Position numbers and translations under genes: made by a program. Below the pieces are notes generated by a model. It was not told the origin of the DNA. It saw nothing but the letters and a program-made list of their open reading frames with translations, and did not search any database. A DNA stretch of 64,000 nt from Furcasterigmium furcatum (taxonomy: Eukaryota > Ascomycota > Sordariomycetes > Glomerellales > Plectosphaerellaceae): contig BCIA01000003.1 of assembly GCA_001599815.1 (NCBI GenBank), positions 5,619,598 to 5,683,597 of the forward strand, in the 5' to 3' direction. Positions 41,109 to 51,106 of this stretch are shown here, in pieces. Numbering within the stretch: the stretch's first letter is position 1; each line of letters starts with the position of its first letter.

Positions 41109-41861
41109 CTAAGTTCGGACCTGGTAGCCCATCGGCGCTGTCTTGACGTTAATGCCTAGGATATGGGCCACGAAGTCCTTCTTGATCCAGTAGTCGTGGT
41201 CGGCCGTGCGCGCGGCCAACACCGAGGTGCGGCTCTCCTCGACCCGATCAAAGAGGAACTTAACGTCGGGACGGTCGAAGGTCGCTTGGGGGAGCGTACT
41301 TTTGACGTGGGCCATCCGATCGAAGATGGAATTCAGCGACCCGTCGTAGCCCCTCTTCTTGCCGAGAACCACGCCGTTCTTAATGATATCGGCCCCATGA
41401 TACGCAGGGAGAGCGCCGTCCTTAAAGAGGCGGTAGGGCGGGTTACGACCATCGGCAGCATCGTACTTGATAATGTTTTCCGCCGTTTTCTTCATGTCAA
41501 AGTCGAGCTTTTCTTCGTCCCACTTGACGCCATCAACGAAGAGCTGGTTCTTATAGTTCTTGCCCTTGTTGCTATCGATGTGCCCGATAAACTCGCCGAG
41601 AGTGTAGACCGTCCTGGCCGGTTGTTTTGGTTTGCAGTGAAGATATTTAGGCTTATTGTTGCCCGGGTCCTCACAGGGCAGCTCCTCCCTAGTGGGCCAC
41701 TTTGCACACTTTACGCCTACTGTTCGCTGGTCCTCCGGTAAAAGCTGGTCGATTCGGTATGCATAGAAGAATAGGATCTTCTTATATGCTGCTCGTCTGC
41801 CGGCGCCCAAGGCTCCGGGAACGAGCCAGAGCAGGCTGAGGATGAAGACGGGAAACCGCAT
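41109..41861 (-). CDS. Secreted protein of unknown function, effector-like
   Basis: Single exon, 250 aa. A signal peptide (MRFPVFILSLLWLVPGALGA) is followed by a basic, aromatic-rich mature protein with only three cysteines (VKCAKW, LPCEDP, LHCKPK). Blocks such as AAYKKILFFYAYRIDQLLPE, TLGEFIGHIDSNKGKNYKNQ and YWIKKDFVAHILGINVKTAP look conserved-type but match no domain I know. No membrane segment, GPI signal or enzymatic motif is visible. Many Lys residues and the absence of introns fit small secreted proteins of plant-associated fungi, but the effector role is inference. It lies next to a transposon-bearing stretch (43.3-44.6 kb). Confidence 0.75.
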   Translation of the reverse strand: MRFPVFILSLLWLVPGALGAGRRAAYKKILFFYAYRIDQLLPEDQRTVGVKCAKWPTREELPCEDPGNNKPKYLHCKPKQPARTVYTLGEFIGHIDSNKGKNYKNQLFVDGVKWDEEKLDFDMKKTAENIIKYDAADGRNPPYRLFKDGALPAYHGADIIKNGVVLGKKRGYDGSLNSIFDRMAHVKSTLPQATFDRPDVKFLFDRVEESRTSVLAARTADHDYWIKKDFVAHILGINVKTAPMGYQVRT

Positions 41862-42288
41862 AATGAGGGACTGCTATGAAGAAAACGTGGCGACGAGGAA
41901 ACGAAGGTGCGAATAAAAGAGTGTATAAAGAAACGAATGCGTAAATAGGCTGAAGGAGCAACAGCGTCACCTCTACTGTCCCCGTTGTCCCGTTCGGTTA
42001 CGATTCTTAAACGTTGAGATTTTCGGCCATCTACAACGGCAGTATAAACATGTTATGGATGCAAGGAACGACAAGAGATGTTGGACCATGAGATGGAAAA
42101 TAAAATGAGATGGGAAATGAGATGGAACAAAGTAACAAGGTGATCCACCGGTCAGCCCTGTCGTAGGGCCTGATTTTGCTATATCGAGTATCTCATATCC
42201 GTACCTACGTTAATATAGACCGTAGGGTGTGGGACAAACAGGTGACCGCTCACAGGGCTTGCACCCCGGTCCCTGGGTCAGCCTCTGC
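41862..42288. other. Promoter of the secreted-protein gene
   Basis: Contains short degenerate repeats of the type ATGAGATGG(A/G) near 42088-42126. No coding sequence or RNA gene recognised. Confidence 0.4.
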
Positions 42289-42960
42289 CTAACCATGAGG
42301 GGGCGCATCTGGAAACGGCTCGTCAGCCTCCGATGAGCCGTCTGACGCCCACCCCATCGTCCTGTCCCAAGCCCGCGATATCTCGTCAAAGTTATCCGCT
42401 CCAACTTCAGGGATGTCGACGTCTGGCCAAGGGCTGATGATCTTTGTGCGGAATGGCGCCGGGGGGCACGGGGTGTACCAGACCTCCAGCTGAGAGATCC
42501 AATCCTGCAACAAGAGCGCCTTTTTCCTTTCCGGCCATGAGCCTGGCGTAGGATGTATCTCCAGGTGCTCGAGAGTCGCGATGTCCCTCACGGCACCACT
42601 AGTGTTCCAGAAGAAGGCCTCCGAGTCCCTGGACTCGAGCGCCAGGTACTTGATGGGTGCATCCTTGGCACTCGACCAGATAGTAATGTCGAAGGCGGTC
42701 ATGCAGACGGTATCGATGTCGTAGTTCACCATGGCGCGCGACGCCGATGATCCACTGCAGCCGCAACGAGCCTCCTGGGTATAATGGCCTCGGAGATGCG
42801 ACCTCGATTCCGCGCAGGCCTGTAGAACGGCTGGTGGGCTTGATTGCGCATGGAGGTACTCGCATTTTCCCATAAGCACGTGCCGGGGCTCCATGCTCAG
42901 TTGCCAGATGCGTTGGCGCAGCTCGAGAGGCAGCTGGGAAAAAGGACCGAATGATGCCAT
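42289..42960 (-). CDS. 2EXR-domain protein
   Basis: Single exon, 223 aa. The N-terminus is the fungal 2EXR signature (FGPFSQLPLELRQRIWQLSM, then EPRHVLM), an F-box-like helical motif. It is followed by ACAESRSHLRGHY, the usual second block (cESR), and KYLALESRDSEAFFWNT. The C-terminus is acidic. The family (PF20150) is widespread in Pezizomycotina and has no established biochemical role, and the similarity of its first helix to F-boxes suggests a protein-interaction role. The length is slightly short but within the usual range. The start ATG directly precedes the 2EXR motif. Confidence 0.82.
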   Translation of the reverse strand: MASFGPFSQLPLELRQRIWQLSMEPRHVLMGKCEYLHAQSSPPAVLQACAESRSHLRGHYTQEARCGCSGSSASRAMVNYDIDTVCMTAFDITIWSSAKDAPIKYLALESRDSEAFFWNTSGAVRDIATLEHLEIHPTPGSWPERKKALLLQDWISQLEVWYTPCPPAPFRTKIISPWPDVDIPEVGADNFDEISRAWDRTMGWASDGSSEADEPFPDAPPHG

Positions 42961-43289
42961 TGAAATTGTCTGTCAACCTAGAGAGACCGAAGTGGCAGGA
43001 GACAAGAATAGATGCCTGGTTGAGTGGATATTCGGTAAGGTACATGGAATGTGATTGAAGCAAGGAGATACCCGTTGGCTAAAGGCGGGGCGTAGCTAAC
43101 TCCTCGTGCCTTGTAGTTGGGTATAAAACTGGTGTTATTCTATAAAACTGGTTGTACCCACCGCGTCTTACTCGCGTCAATTGAGACGCGATTTCCCTCC
43201 GCCCCCTCTATTTTAAGGTGGCGCGCCTACCAAAATCTGGTGTGACCGGACCACCTAGGCGTCTTAAGTTAACTACGTAGGACAGCCCT
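42961..43289. other. Left flank of the decayed transposon
   Basis: Upstream of the 2EXR gene. It carries two copies of TATAAAACTGGT (43122-43133 and 43141-43152), a 12-nt direct repeat 19 nt apart. No gene seen. Confidence 0.4.
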
Positions 43290-44621
43290 AATTACACCAC
43301 TACGATTTTTTGACGACCGATTTTCGAGATAGGTTAAATTAATGAGCCCCCTGCTCTTCGGGCTGCGTGTTGTTTTATCGCAGCTCGCGGCCGCCGCCAC
43401 CTGCGCCGCCGGCGTACTACATCCACCCCCTCCACCCCAACCGTCACTATCTCGTCGCTGGCCCGCCAGTACGGCGTGAGCCGTACTGCGATTTAGAAGC
43501 ACGTGAAGGGCCTCGACGAGGGTAACGAGTACGGTGCCCTAAGCCCTAGAGGTGATGGGCGCCCGCGGACCCTGACCGACGCCGAGGAATCTGCCGTCGT
43601 TAACTTCATCCTATGGATGGAACGCTGCGGGTGCCCGGCGCCGCCGGCGGCGATCGTGGCCGCCGCTAACGACCTACGTCGGTCACGTGTCCCACCTGCT
43701 ACCGAGGTTAATAAGAACTGGCTGGCCAGATGGATGCGGGACTGCCCTGAACTATAGAAGGCAAAATCCATTAGACCTAGGGAGGTGACGCGAGCCAGCG
43801 TTGAGGCCGACCCTACCGTTATTATGGATTTCTTCGATCGATACGAAGCCATCGTCAAGGACCACGACATCCAGCCGTCAGCCACCTGGAACATGGACGA
43901 GGCTGGCTGCCGGATCGGCTGCCTGAACGGCCGTATCTAGGTTATCGTCACGAGGGTTGGTAGCCGTTAGAAGGCTGTATGTGGATGACTACCCCTGACC
44001 GAGATCCTGTATGCTGACAGTGATATATAGCCCGAGGTCGTTGACCCTGCTAACCGCGAGTCCTGTACCCTCGTGGGCTGCGGCAATGCAATAGGATCAT
44101 CAACGCCAGCATATGTTATCTTTAAGACGGCGCCAGTGACGGCGTGGGACGATGTAAACTGTGACTAGGACATCAGGTTCACGTCGTCTCCTACCGGCTT
44201 CTTAAACGCCGCCATCATGATGGACTGGGTGAAGCAGTTCAACGCCGTGTCCTTCAGTAAGACCATGCCTTTCACTGCCACAGGCGTCACGCTGGAAGAC
44301 TGGTTTGGCTGCGATCACCTGGGCCTCGTGGATGGTCGCGGGCCATCGAGGACACCCGAGGAGGCAGCCCTGCAGGGACTAAGGCTACGAGGGCAGCCCT
44401 CGACGCGTCGTATATACCGCATCCTACTGATGGATGGATTCGCCGGTCATGGCAGCCTCGAGCTCATGCAGTACTGTACAGGATAGCGACGTTGAAATAC
44501 TTAGTGGCCTAGAGGACTGTATTATAGTTGCAGCGTAGCCAGTTTTAATTGACCTTGAAGTTGGTGTTGCGATTCTGGTGATGGATTTTTGGGGTGGCGT
44601 AAATGGGGGGGTGGTGTAAAT
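43290..44621 (+). mobile_element. Decayed pogo/Fot1-type DDE transposon remnant
   Basis: One plus-strand frame from about 43410 to 44486 encodes a DDE_1 transposase without indels but with seven in-frame stops. Recognisable parts are a psq-like helix-turn-helix (SSLARQYGVSRTAI), a Tc5/CENP-B-type helix-turn-helix (LTDAEESAVVNFILWMERCG, then CPAPPAAIVAAANDLRRSR), the first catalytic aspartate in ATWNMDEAGCRIGC, TEILYADSDI, NRESCTLVGCGNAIGSSTPA, and the second aspartate in LLMDGFAGHGSLELMQYC. The third acidic residue and the C-terminal third are missing. Imperfect terminal repeats are possible: AATTACACCAC (43290-43300) and GTGGTGTAAAT (44611-44621). No target duplication was established. Confidence 0.8.
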
Positions 44622-44669
44622 GGGGGTGTTGGACGTTACCAGCGAGACGTCTGGCTGGTGGGCGATCTC

Positions 44670-44913
44670 ATGACGAAGGATGACCTAGCTAAGGACAGTC
44701 TTCGCCTGAAATCGTCCGTCATGGACATACCTTCTGATGTCCGTGTTGAGGCCTTGCAGTTGTTCAGCAAGGTAAGTCTGCAAAGCCACATCAATGCTCC
44801 TGCTAACAACTCGGCGATTGTACTTGTAGGACCGCAAGCTGATCGGGTTCAACCTCGGCACTTCCGAGGCGGCCTCTCGAGGAAGGTCTCTCGAGAGGAA
44901 AAGGAGGATGTAG
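44670..44913 (+). CDS. Short two-exon gene or 3' fragment beside the transposon
   Basis: Two exons, join(44670..44771,44830..44913), give 61 aa. The 58-nt intron has excellent signals (GTAAGT, CTAAC branch, CTTGTAG) and phase 0. The product is charged and helical: MTKDDLAKDSLRLKSSVMDI, then PSDVRVEALQLFSKDRKLIG, FNLGTSEAASRGRSLERKRR, M. The frame is open upstream of the ATG (RDVWLVGDL) into the transposon's right flank, so it may be the tail of a longer gene cut by the insertion. I do not recognise the family. The spliced reading is protein-like enough to include, with caution. Confidence 0.5.
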
Positions 44914-45785
44914 GTAGAGATCAGCAGGACGATCAGGCCAGGCCCTGGCTTGACCTGACGTGAACCGAGCTGTCGGGCGTTAGTCTGGGAGGAATCCAAT
45001 AAATCAAGATAGCGCAATGAAATTCCACATGGCAGACACGAAGCCATCAACGTCGTTTAGACCCTTGGCACCGCCGGCTATTGGATGTAGCATGGTTTAA
45101 CGCAAGGTAGGGCAGGAGACGATGCAGGGGTAAACCCGGCACATTGACCGGATCAGTGAGGGGCAACAGGGGAACTGCAGGAACCTCGTGGATGACATTT
45201 CCCAGTTTTTGCTTCGTCTCCCCGCGACAGAGAGCAGCGAGCGGCAGCAGTGATGGGTGGGAGAGCACCGGGAACAGATACAGGACTGAATAGAGAATAT
45301 AAAAGCAAGTTGAACAGCGACCACGTGTGGCTCGGGCCTCTGGTTCAGGTTGCACTCGAGCCTCTCGATCACTGGAGGCGACCACCACCCCTGGCATATT
45401 CCCACTCGGCAAAGCTCATGATGACAGGGGCGGATGCGACGCTCCCGGTGCACGGAGATTACCATCACTCCCGTTTTGCTGCCTTGGTTCTCCTCTGGTT
45501 CCCTCCTTTCCATCCTGTCACGATACCTTCAACCGCGACCGACAGTTCACGACAAGTGACGGCCCGCGCAACCCACATTGCGGCGACTGGAGATCTTCTC
45601 AGCTCGACTCCGGTGGACGACGCGAACCCACCGAGACGCACCGACAACAGTCCAAGCCTTCGCCACGAGAGCTTTGACCCTCAACGCCGACTGAATCACC
45701 ACCAAAGCACCGCAATGGCCTTGCGGCCGCGGTAGCTTCGCCGCGCTGAACAAGTCTCGACTGAATTGACGACCCGACTGGCCCG
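44914..45785. other. Upstream region of the PAN-like membrane protein gene
   Basis: Open frames here are short and unlike protein. The right part is probably promoter and 5' leader of the gene starting at 45786. Confidence 0.45.
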
Positions 45786-46787
45786 ATGGACAAGAGAGAG
45801 GCCACGAGCATGGCGAGCACAGGGTCGGCGACATCGACGAGTCGCATGATCCCCGCGACCGCCGGCTCCGTGCCTCCGCGACCGAATCTCAACAGAAACA
45901 ACCGGCGGTCGCTGTATCATCCACCCTCCGCCGCTGGGGGCAATGGCGTGCCGGAGGTGTACTGGTCCGAAGGCGGCACGCCTTCGCAGAACGACACATT
46001 CACATTTTATCGAGAGCCCACGCCTGAACCGGAGGAGAGGAGGGCAGAGAAGCGAGGAGCGGGCGTCGGGGTTCACCCGGACGATGACGGGGACCTCAGC
46101 GACTTCGAAGACCGACGGATATGCGGCATCAGACGAGTGGTGTTCTGGGGGCTCGTTGCTGTTGCCCTGATGATTATGATTGGAATCGCAGTCGGCGTCG
46201 GTGTTGGCGTTGGCCTCTCGACACCCTCGCCAGCCGCGGCTTCGGGGCAAGAAAGTGGAAGTCCCAGATCAGGAGACGGCAGTGGGACATCGACGGTGGA
46301 TCAAGCCACAAGGTGAGTTGGCCGGCTCTGGATCGACTGGCAAGATATTAACCGCGTCCTTCGCAGCACACGCTCTCCTTCTCCAACAACCACGGGCTCG
46401 GACTTGGGGGATCTCTCCCAGCCATCGACAGCATCCGGCGCAACAAAAACGAGCGTCGATTCGGCATACCCTACGGAAACTAGCAGCGGCTCCCTTACGT
46501 GCCCGCACTCCAACTACACTCTTTACGCTGTGCCGGGTTCTCCGGTCCGTTTCCTCCGCCACTGCGACGTGGACATCACGAGCGACCACGCGACCGACAT
46601 CCGGACGGTGCGCACCGAGAGCATGGCGGAATGCATGCGGAACTGTGCCGGTACCCACGGCTGCCAGGGTTGCGGATGGGGCCAGGTGCGAGGCGATACC
46701 GGGCCCGAATACTGGTGCTGGCTCAAGGGGGAGCTGGGGAGCGAGGTCAAGGATCTCAGGGGCTGGGAGTTCGCGGTCATGCAATAA
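45786..46787 (+). CDS. Single-pass membrane protein with C-terminal PAN/Apple-like domain
   Basis: Two exons, join(45786..46312,46367..46787), give 315 aa with a 54-nt intron (GTGAGT...TTCGCAG, phase 2). A disordered cytoplasmic N-half of about 115 residues (Pro, Glu, Arg rich) precedes one transmembrane helix at 118-143 (VVFWGLVAVALMIMIGIAVG). A Ser/Thr-rich extracellular linker, likely O-glycosylated, leads to a C-terminal cysteine domain: LTCPHSNYTLY, VRFLRHCDVDITSDHATDIR, ESMAECMRNCAGTHGCQGCG, YWCWLKGELG. The spacing resembles PAN/Apple domains, which bind carbohydrate or protein. A wall-sensing or surface-binding function is inference. It is a type II orientation because no signal peptide precedes the helix. 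Confidence 0.83.
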
Positions 46788-47687
46788 CTATTTTTTGTAC
46801 TAGACGTTCTTTTGCTGCATTTTACTTGGGTCTGGACCGGATGGCACTCTGGCGAGCAAGCTTCATGTACATGACGATACCTATCTACTTTGTTAATCAG
46901 ATGTTTCGATGGAAGTATGCGACGGCGGAAGATATCTGTGATAAGAAACCATCTCTGGAGAAGGTCAAGGTCGACTTCTCTACACTGGTCTTGGGAGGCT
47001 GGACAAAGTGCCTAATGATGAGACCTCGCAACCAGGCCGATCAACAAGGCCAGGGCATCTTCCATCCAGGAGTAATTCGTCAGGTCGGTGATGTCATAGA
47101 CGTGTCGATGATGACGGATAGTTGACATGGAATGAGGACCAAAGGTAGAGTGACATGAGGGCTGCACACATGTCTGTCTTGACCTTGGTCATGGCTTTCC
47201 GACATCATACTTTCCATGCAACCACAACCCGTTCCAATGATTAATGACAACAGTTTGTGCAGGCAACTCCAGGAAAGTCTCTTGATTTGATTGTCGTCTG
47301 GGCCGTTGAGTCGGCAATGGAGTCCGGGGAGGCGTGAGGCCCATCGACCGCGACAGAACGAAACCGTGCCAGGTCGTCACCGAGGAGAAATGCGCTTGAT
47401 GAACTTGATGTCCTGACTGGTTTCTGCAACAGACCTTTCGAGAAGCTGTGGATCTCTCACCGCTATCCCATACAAGTTCAAGGGCCTCCCGCATCGACAT
47501 GTCCACTTGGGCGCGCGACTGGCCTGTGGACAAGATCCTTGGATATGTTGAGTTAGGCTCGTGTTATTGCAACAAAACTGTTGTATGATCAGCAATGGCG
47601 ATGAAGCCTTCCAACATAGAAACGGATATTAGAACTTCCCACGTTATAAGCGCCTAGCCAGGACCTCCTATCGTGGTATCTGGCGCT
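46788..47687. other. Intergenic region
   Basis: About 900 nt with no convincing gene. Short minus-strand frames at 47240-47530 look faintly protein-like (QVDMSMREALELVWDSGE), but no consistent frame or splice could be built. Confidence 0.4.
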
Positions 47688-48177
47688 TCACCTCAGGGTC
47701 GGAGCACGCCCCTGCCCTCTCCCCATCTTACTCCAGTCAGGGTATGGTTTCCAGCTTTGAGATTTCCCCGAGCTTTTTTCTTGGGACAACACATACACGC
47801 TTTGACCGGGCAAGTCGTCAGCGTGTGGTGATTCGAATGTATTCACCACGAAACGCCCCCGATAGCTGACTCGGATCAACCAAGGGCCACCTTGGTCGCA
47901 ACACGCTGTGAATACCTGCCTGAACTTTCTCAAGCAGCCTTCGCAGTTCAGAATTCGCCATGCATACCTTGGGATCATCGAAACTCTTAGCTGTGATAGG
48001 CGCGAAAATTTGCCGTGGAAGAGAAATGCCGGACATGATGACAACGCTGTTCTGGTTCCATGCAGTGCAGGGAAACCCGCCCTCAACTCTCGGCCTGAAA
48101 GCTATGCTTCCCGATCGGAAGGGCACGGACTTGGCCGTAGCTGAGTCGGTAGCAAATAGAAGAGTTAATATATGCAT
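47688..48177 (-). pseudogene. Small secreted-type protein gene with a single-base frameshift
   Basis: From the ATG at 48177 the frame opens with a signal-like segment (MHILTLLFATDSATA) and continues as protein-like sequence: GGFPCTAWNQNSVVIMSGIS, LPRQIFAPITAKSFDDPKVC, ELRRLLEKVQAGIHSV. At about 47900 the protein character shifts to the next frame: CDQGGPWLIRVSYRGRFVVN, then TFESPHADDLPGQSVYVLSQ, ending at a TGA at 47688-47690. One extra base in GTGTTGCGACC near 47900 accounts for the shift, and no intron of workable size fits. Without it the product would be about 162 aa. Either a real disabling mutation or a sequencing error in an otherwise intact gene. The family is not recognised. Confidence 0.55.
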
Positions 48178-49942
48178 GAACCCGCAGAGACGAGGTTGAG
48201 GGTGCTGAATTGGAAATTGGCAGTGAAACTTAAGAGCTCTTTCCTGCAAACCTAGGCTGACGGCGATGTTGCCACCAGATGGGGACCCTCGTGTTTCTCG
48301 GCCACTCTAAAGACTTCCCCAAAAGGGTATTTACCTCGTCGGAAAAAATCAGGAGAAAGGCCAGGAAGTGACTGACTGACTCGAACAGCAAGCAGAATCA
48401 TGGGTGTGGTGGGCCATGTGAAGATAGATTGCGTCCGTTTGTTTCTGGTCCTGGAGTCTGGCCCTGGAGTCACAGGTGAATGAGAGCTGTTACCTTGGTT
48501 CTCATGTCTGCTGTCTGCTGCAGAGTTGTACATCCACGTACTCGGTCGTCTCGACAATTGGAGGCACCTGTGGCCCTGTGCTGCCTCGAAGCGGGGGAGA
48601 ATGCCGCTGAGTATCACCTACATGCAGTCATGATCACAGGAACATCGAGTTTGAGCCTCCCACCCCTTCATCTAAGCAAGAGCGGCTGGCTCGGTCAGTG
48701 AGATGCTAGCCGGATCTTGATATGGTGAGACAGCACAGCCCCCCGGCACCATCCGAAGAAGGGAACACGCCAGGGCAAGGAGATGGCCTCCCGCAATTAC
48801 CGGTGGCCAATCGCCAAGCGGCCCTGAACTAAAATGACCTCACATCTCTCAAGGGCACCCCTTTTTGGGCTCGCAGTCTGGGTTTCCGGAGGGTACGGTT
48901 AGATGCCAGTTGATGTTGCCCCTGAGATCGGATGCCACGGAATCACACCCTACTGATTTTCCTCAAATCAGTCGGCGCTCTCGAATATTCCCATGTCCAA
49001 TTCTGAGGCGGATGGCGCTAGGCGCATCAGCCCTTGGGACGATGATCTTGGTTGCGATTGATTGAGCGAGCCGATCAACGTTCCATCGACCGACCGCGAC
49101 CAAGGGCATCACGGCATCGCCAAGAGGTCTGGACTGAGGTGCGAAAAAGCGTCCGGACACTCACTTCTCGAATGCTTGTAAAATGGGGCTCCATGCTTGT
49201 TTTTTTTGCTTGTTTTTTTTGCTTGTTTCCTGTGAATCGGGGCCGATGTCCGCCGGGGGCTTCCAACAGCAAGCCTGCCCCTGTCCAGACCCCGGCCGAA
49301 CTCCTTTCATCTCCTCGAGGTCGACGGGCGCGATCCCCAGCTGCCAACTGAACTCGCCGCCAATCGTGTGGCCTGGACCGCGAGCCAAGCTCCCCGTATC
49401 CCATCGACCTTACTTTGGATGAAACAAAAAAGTACAGGCATCCATCCTGGTGGGCTCCGATCTCCTCGGGCCTCCGCATTGTTCGGCCATTTGCACCCGA
49501 ATGCAGCATCGTCACCCAGGGGGCGCTCGGCCCAGGAGCCTCGATTCTAGCGCCCAGGCGACTCCTCAAGAGGGCATAGGGACAATTTGCTCCATGCCGA
49601 ACGAACTAGCCCGGAGAGTGCCGGCGTCAGAGGCCATATTGGGTTAGGCATTGGCCAGGCCCTGAGCGAGGCTCGCTCACGATGCCGCCTCCCTGGGCGA
49701 GAAATTGCCCTCTCGATAGCATTATGGGCTCACCTCGGGACAGGGGTTCGTGATGGTCGTACTTTGGTTAGGATACATAAAGCCAACGATCTGCCTGCTC
49801 TAGGAAACTTTCAGAAGATCATCATCAGCTCACTTCTTCCTCGCCCTCTATTCATTCCTTTTCGGATCATCCATCGCAGGTCGACGGCTTTCAACACTCG
49901 TTCAATCTCCTTACAGACAGATTTCTACTTCACGAATTCAAA
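48178..49942. other. Long upstream region of the pectate lyase gene
   Basis: About 1.8 kb without a recognisable gene. It contains a 13-nt repeat GCTTGTTTTTTTT in 2.4 copies (49195-49225). The last 200 nt are probably the pectate lyase promoter and leader. Confidence 0.45.
49195..49225. repeat. 13-nt tandem repeat with T8 tracts
   Basis: GCTTGTTTTTTTT is repeated twice and followed by GCTTG. It is a short low-complexity array of no evident function. Confidence 0.8.
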
Positions 49943-50782
49943 ATGAAGGTCGCTACTCTCCTCCTCGCCGCCATTGCCGGCGTTTCCGCCGTCACCACCA
50001 CTCTTCCCAAGTCTGCCGGCAGCACCGCCGTGCCGACTGCTATCCCCGTCAAGGGCTCCTACGATGGCAAGATGAAGAAGTTCGACCGTAGCCGTATGTT
50101 CCTACTCGAACCCAACCCTGGGCCCATCAGATCACTGACAGATTAAAAGCCTCCACCTGCCAGGAACAGAAGGAGACCGGTGAGAAGGACGCTTCTTTCA
50201 TCCTCGAGGATGGCGCTACTCTCTCCAACGTCATCATCGGCAAGACTTCCGGTGAGGGCGTCCACTGCAAGGGCAAGTGGTATGTATCACCTCAACCATA
50301 TACCATTCACGCCCGGTACACATCGCTGACTCTCCGACTCCAGCACCCTGAACAACGTCTGGTGGGAGGACGTCTGCGAGGACGCCGCCACCTTCAAGCA
50401 GACCAGCGGAACCTCCACCGTCAACGGCGGCGGCGCCTTCAAGGCCTCGGACAAGGTCTTCCAGTTCAACGGCCGCGGCACCCTGAACATCAACAACTTC
50501 TACGCCAACACCTACGGCAAGCTCGTGCGCAACTGCGGCAACTGCAAGGGCAACGGCGGCCCCCGCAACATCAACATCAAGGGCGTCGTCGCCAAGAAGG
50601 GCGGCGAGCTCTGCGGCATCAACAGCAACTACGGCGACGTCTGCACCATCACCAACACGTGCCAGGACAGCAACAAGAGCTGCACCCGCTACGAGGGAAA
50701 TGCCAACGGCAAGGAGCCCAAGAAGCTCGGCTCCGGCCACGACGGCAAGAACTGCAAGCTGTCCAACTTCACCAAGTGCTAG
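49943..50782 (+). CDS. Secreted pectate lyase, family PL3
   Basis: Three exons, join(49943..50093,50150..50279,50344..50782), give 239 aa, the usual PL3 length. Introns are 56 and 64 nt (GTATGT donors). A signal peptide (MKVATLLLAAIAGVSAVT) precedes a compact beta-helix enzyme: CQEQKETGEKDASFILEDGA, TLSNVIIGKTSGEGVHCKG, CTLNNVWWEDVCEDAATFKQ, STVNGGGAFKASDKVFQFNG, RNCGNCKGNGGPRNI, and a cysteine-rich end. The WWEDVCEDA motif with its acidic residues coordinates calcium, and basic residues in the following blocks act in beta-elimination of polygalacturonate. The enzyme degrades unesterified pectin outside the cell and indicates plant-tissue use. Confidence 0.95.
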
Positions 50783-51106
50783 GCGCGCCGTGGCTCGCGG
50801 GGGGTCTCGCCTCGTGGCGGGAGTAATGTGGCTTCTCTTCTCTTCTTCGTGAAGTACATATCTTTTGAACCTACATTTTTGTACATAAAACGTATTGCTC
50901 TGGCTATGCCGGAGAATCAATTTCAGAGGCAATTGCTGATCACAACGGGACCCTCCTACATGGCATCCAGTGGCATCCAGTGTTGAGACTCCGCAAACAA
51001 CTTTGCTGGCAGGGGCCGACTGATCTCTGGAGAGGAACAAAAGGCAGCCCAAGATTCTGGTAAACACTTCATTCACAATACATTAAAGGCTGATGATTAA
51101 GTACCG
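50783..51106. other. Intergenic region between convergent genes
   Basis: About 320 nt carrying the 3' ends of the pectate lyase and tannase-type esterase genes. Contains an immediate duplication GGCATCCAGT x2 near 50960. No gene seen. Confidence 0.5.

Noticed and set aside
42130..42300. Possible tRNA-like or structural RNA segment
   Set aside because: No cloverleaf, no B-box GGTTCRANNCC and no anticodon stem could be built. No tRNA or rRNA was found anywhere in the window.
43290..44621. CRISPR array or prophage signals
   Set aside because: None are present. This is eukaryotic DNA with introns, and the only mobile element seen is the pogo-type remnant.
47240..47530. Possible minus-strand gene fragment (QVDMSMREALELVWDSGE)
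   Set aside because: The neighbouring frames look faintly coding but do not join into one model, and no domain was recognised.
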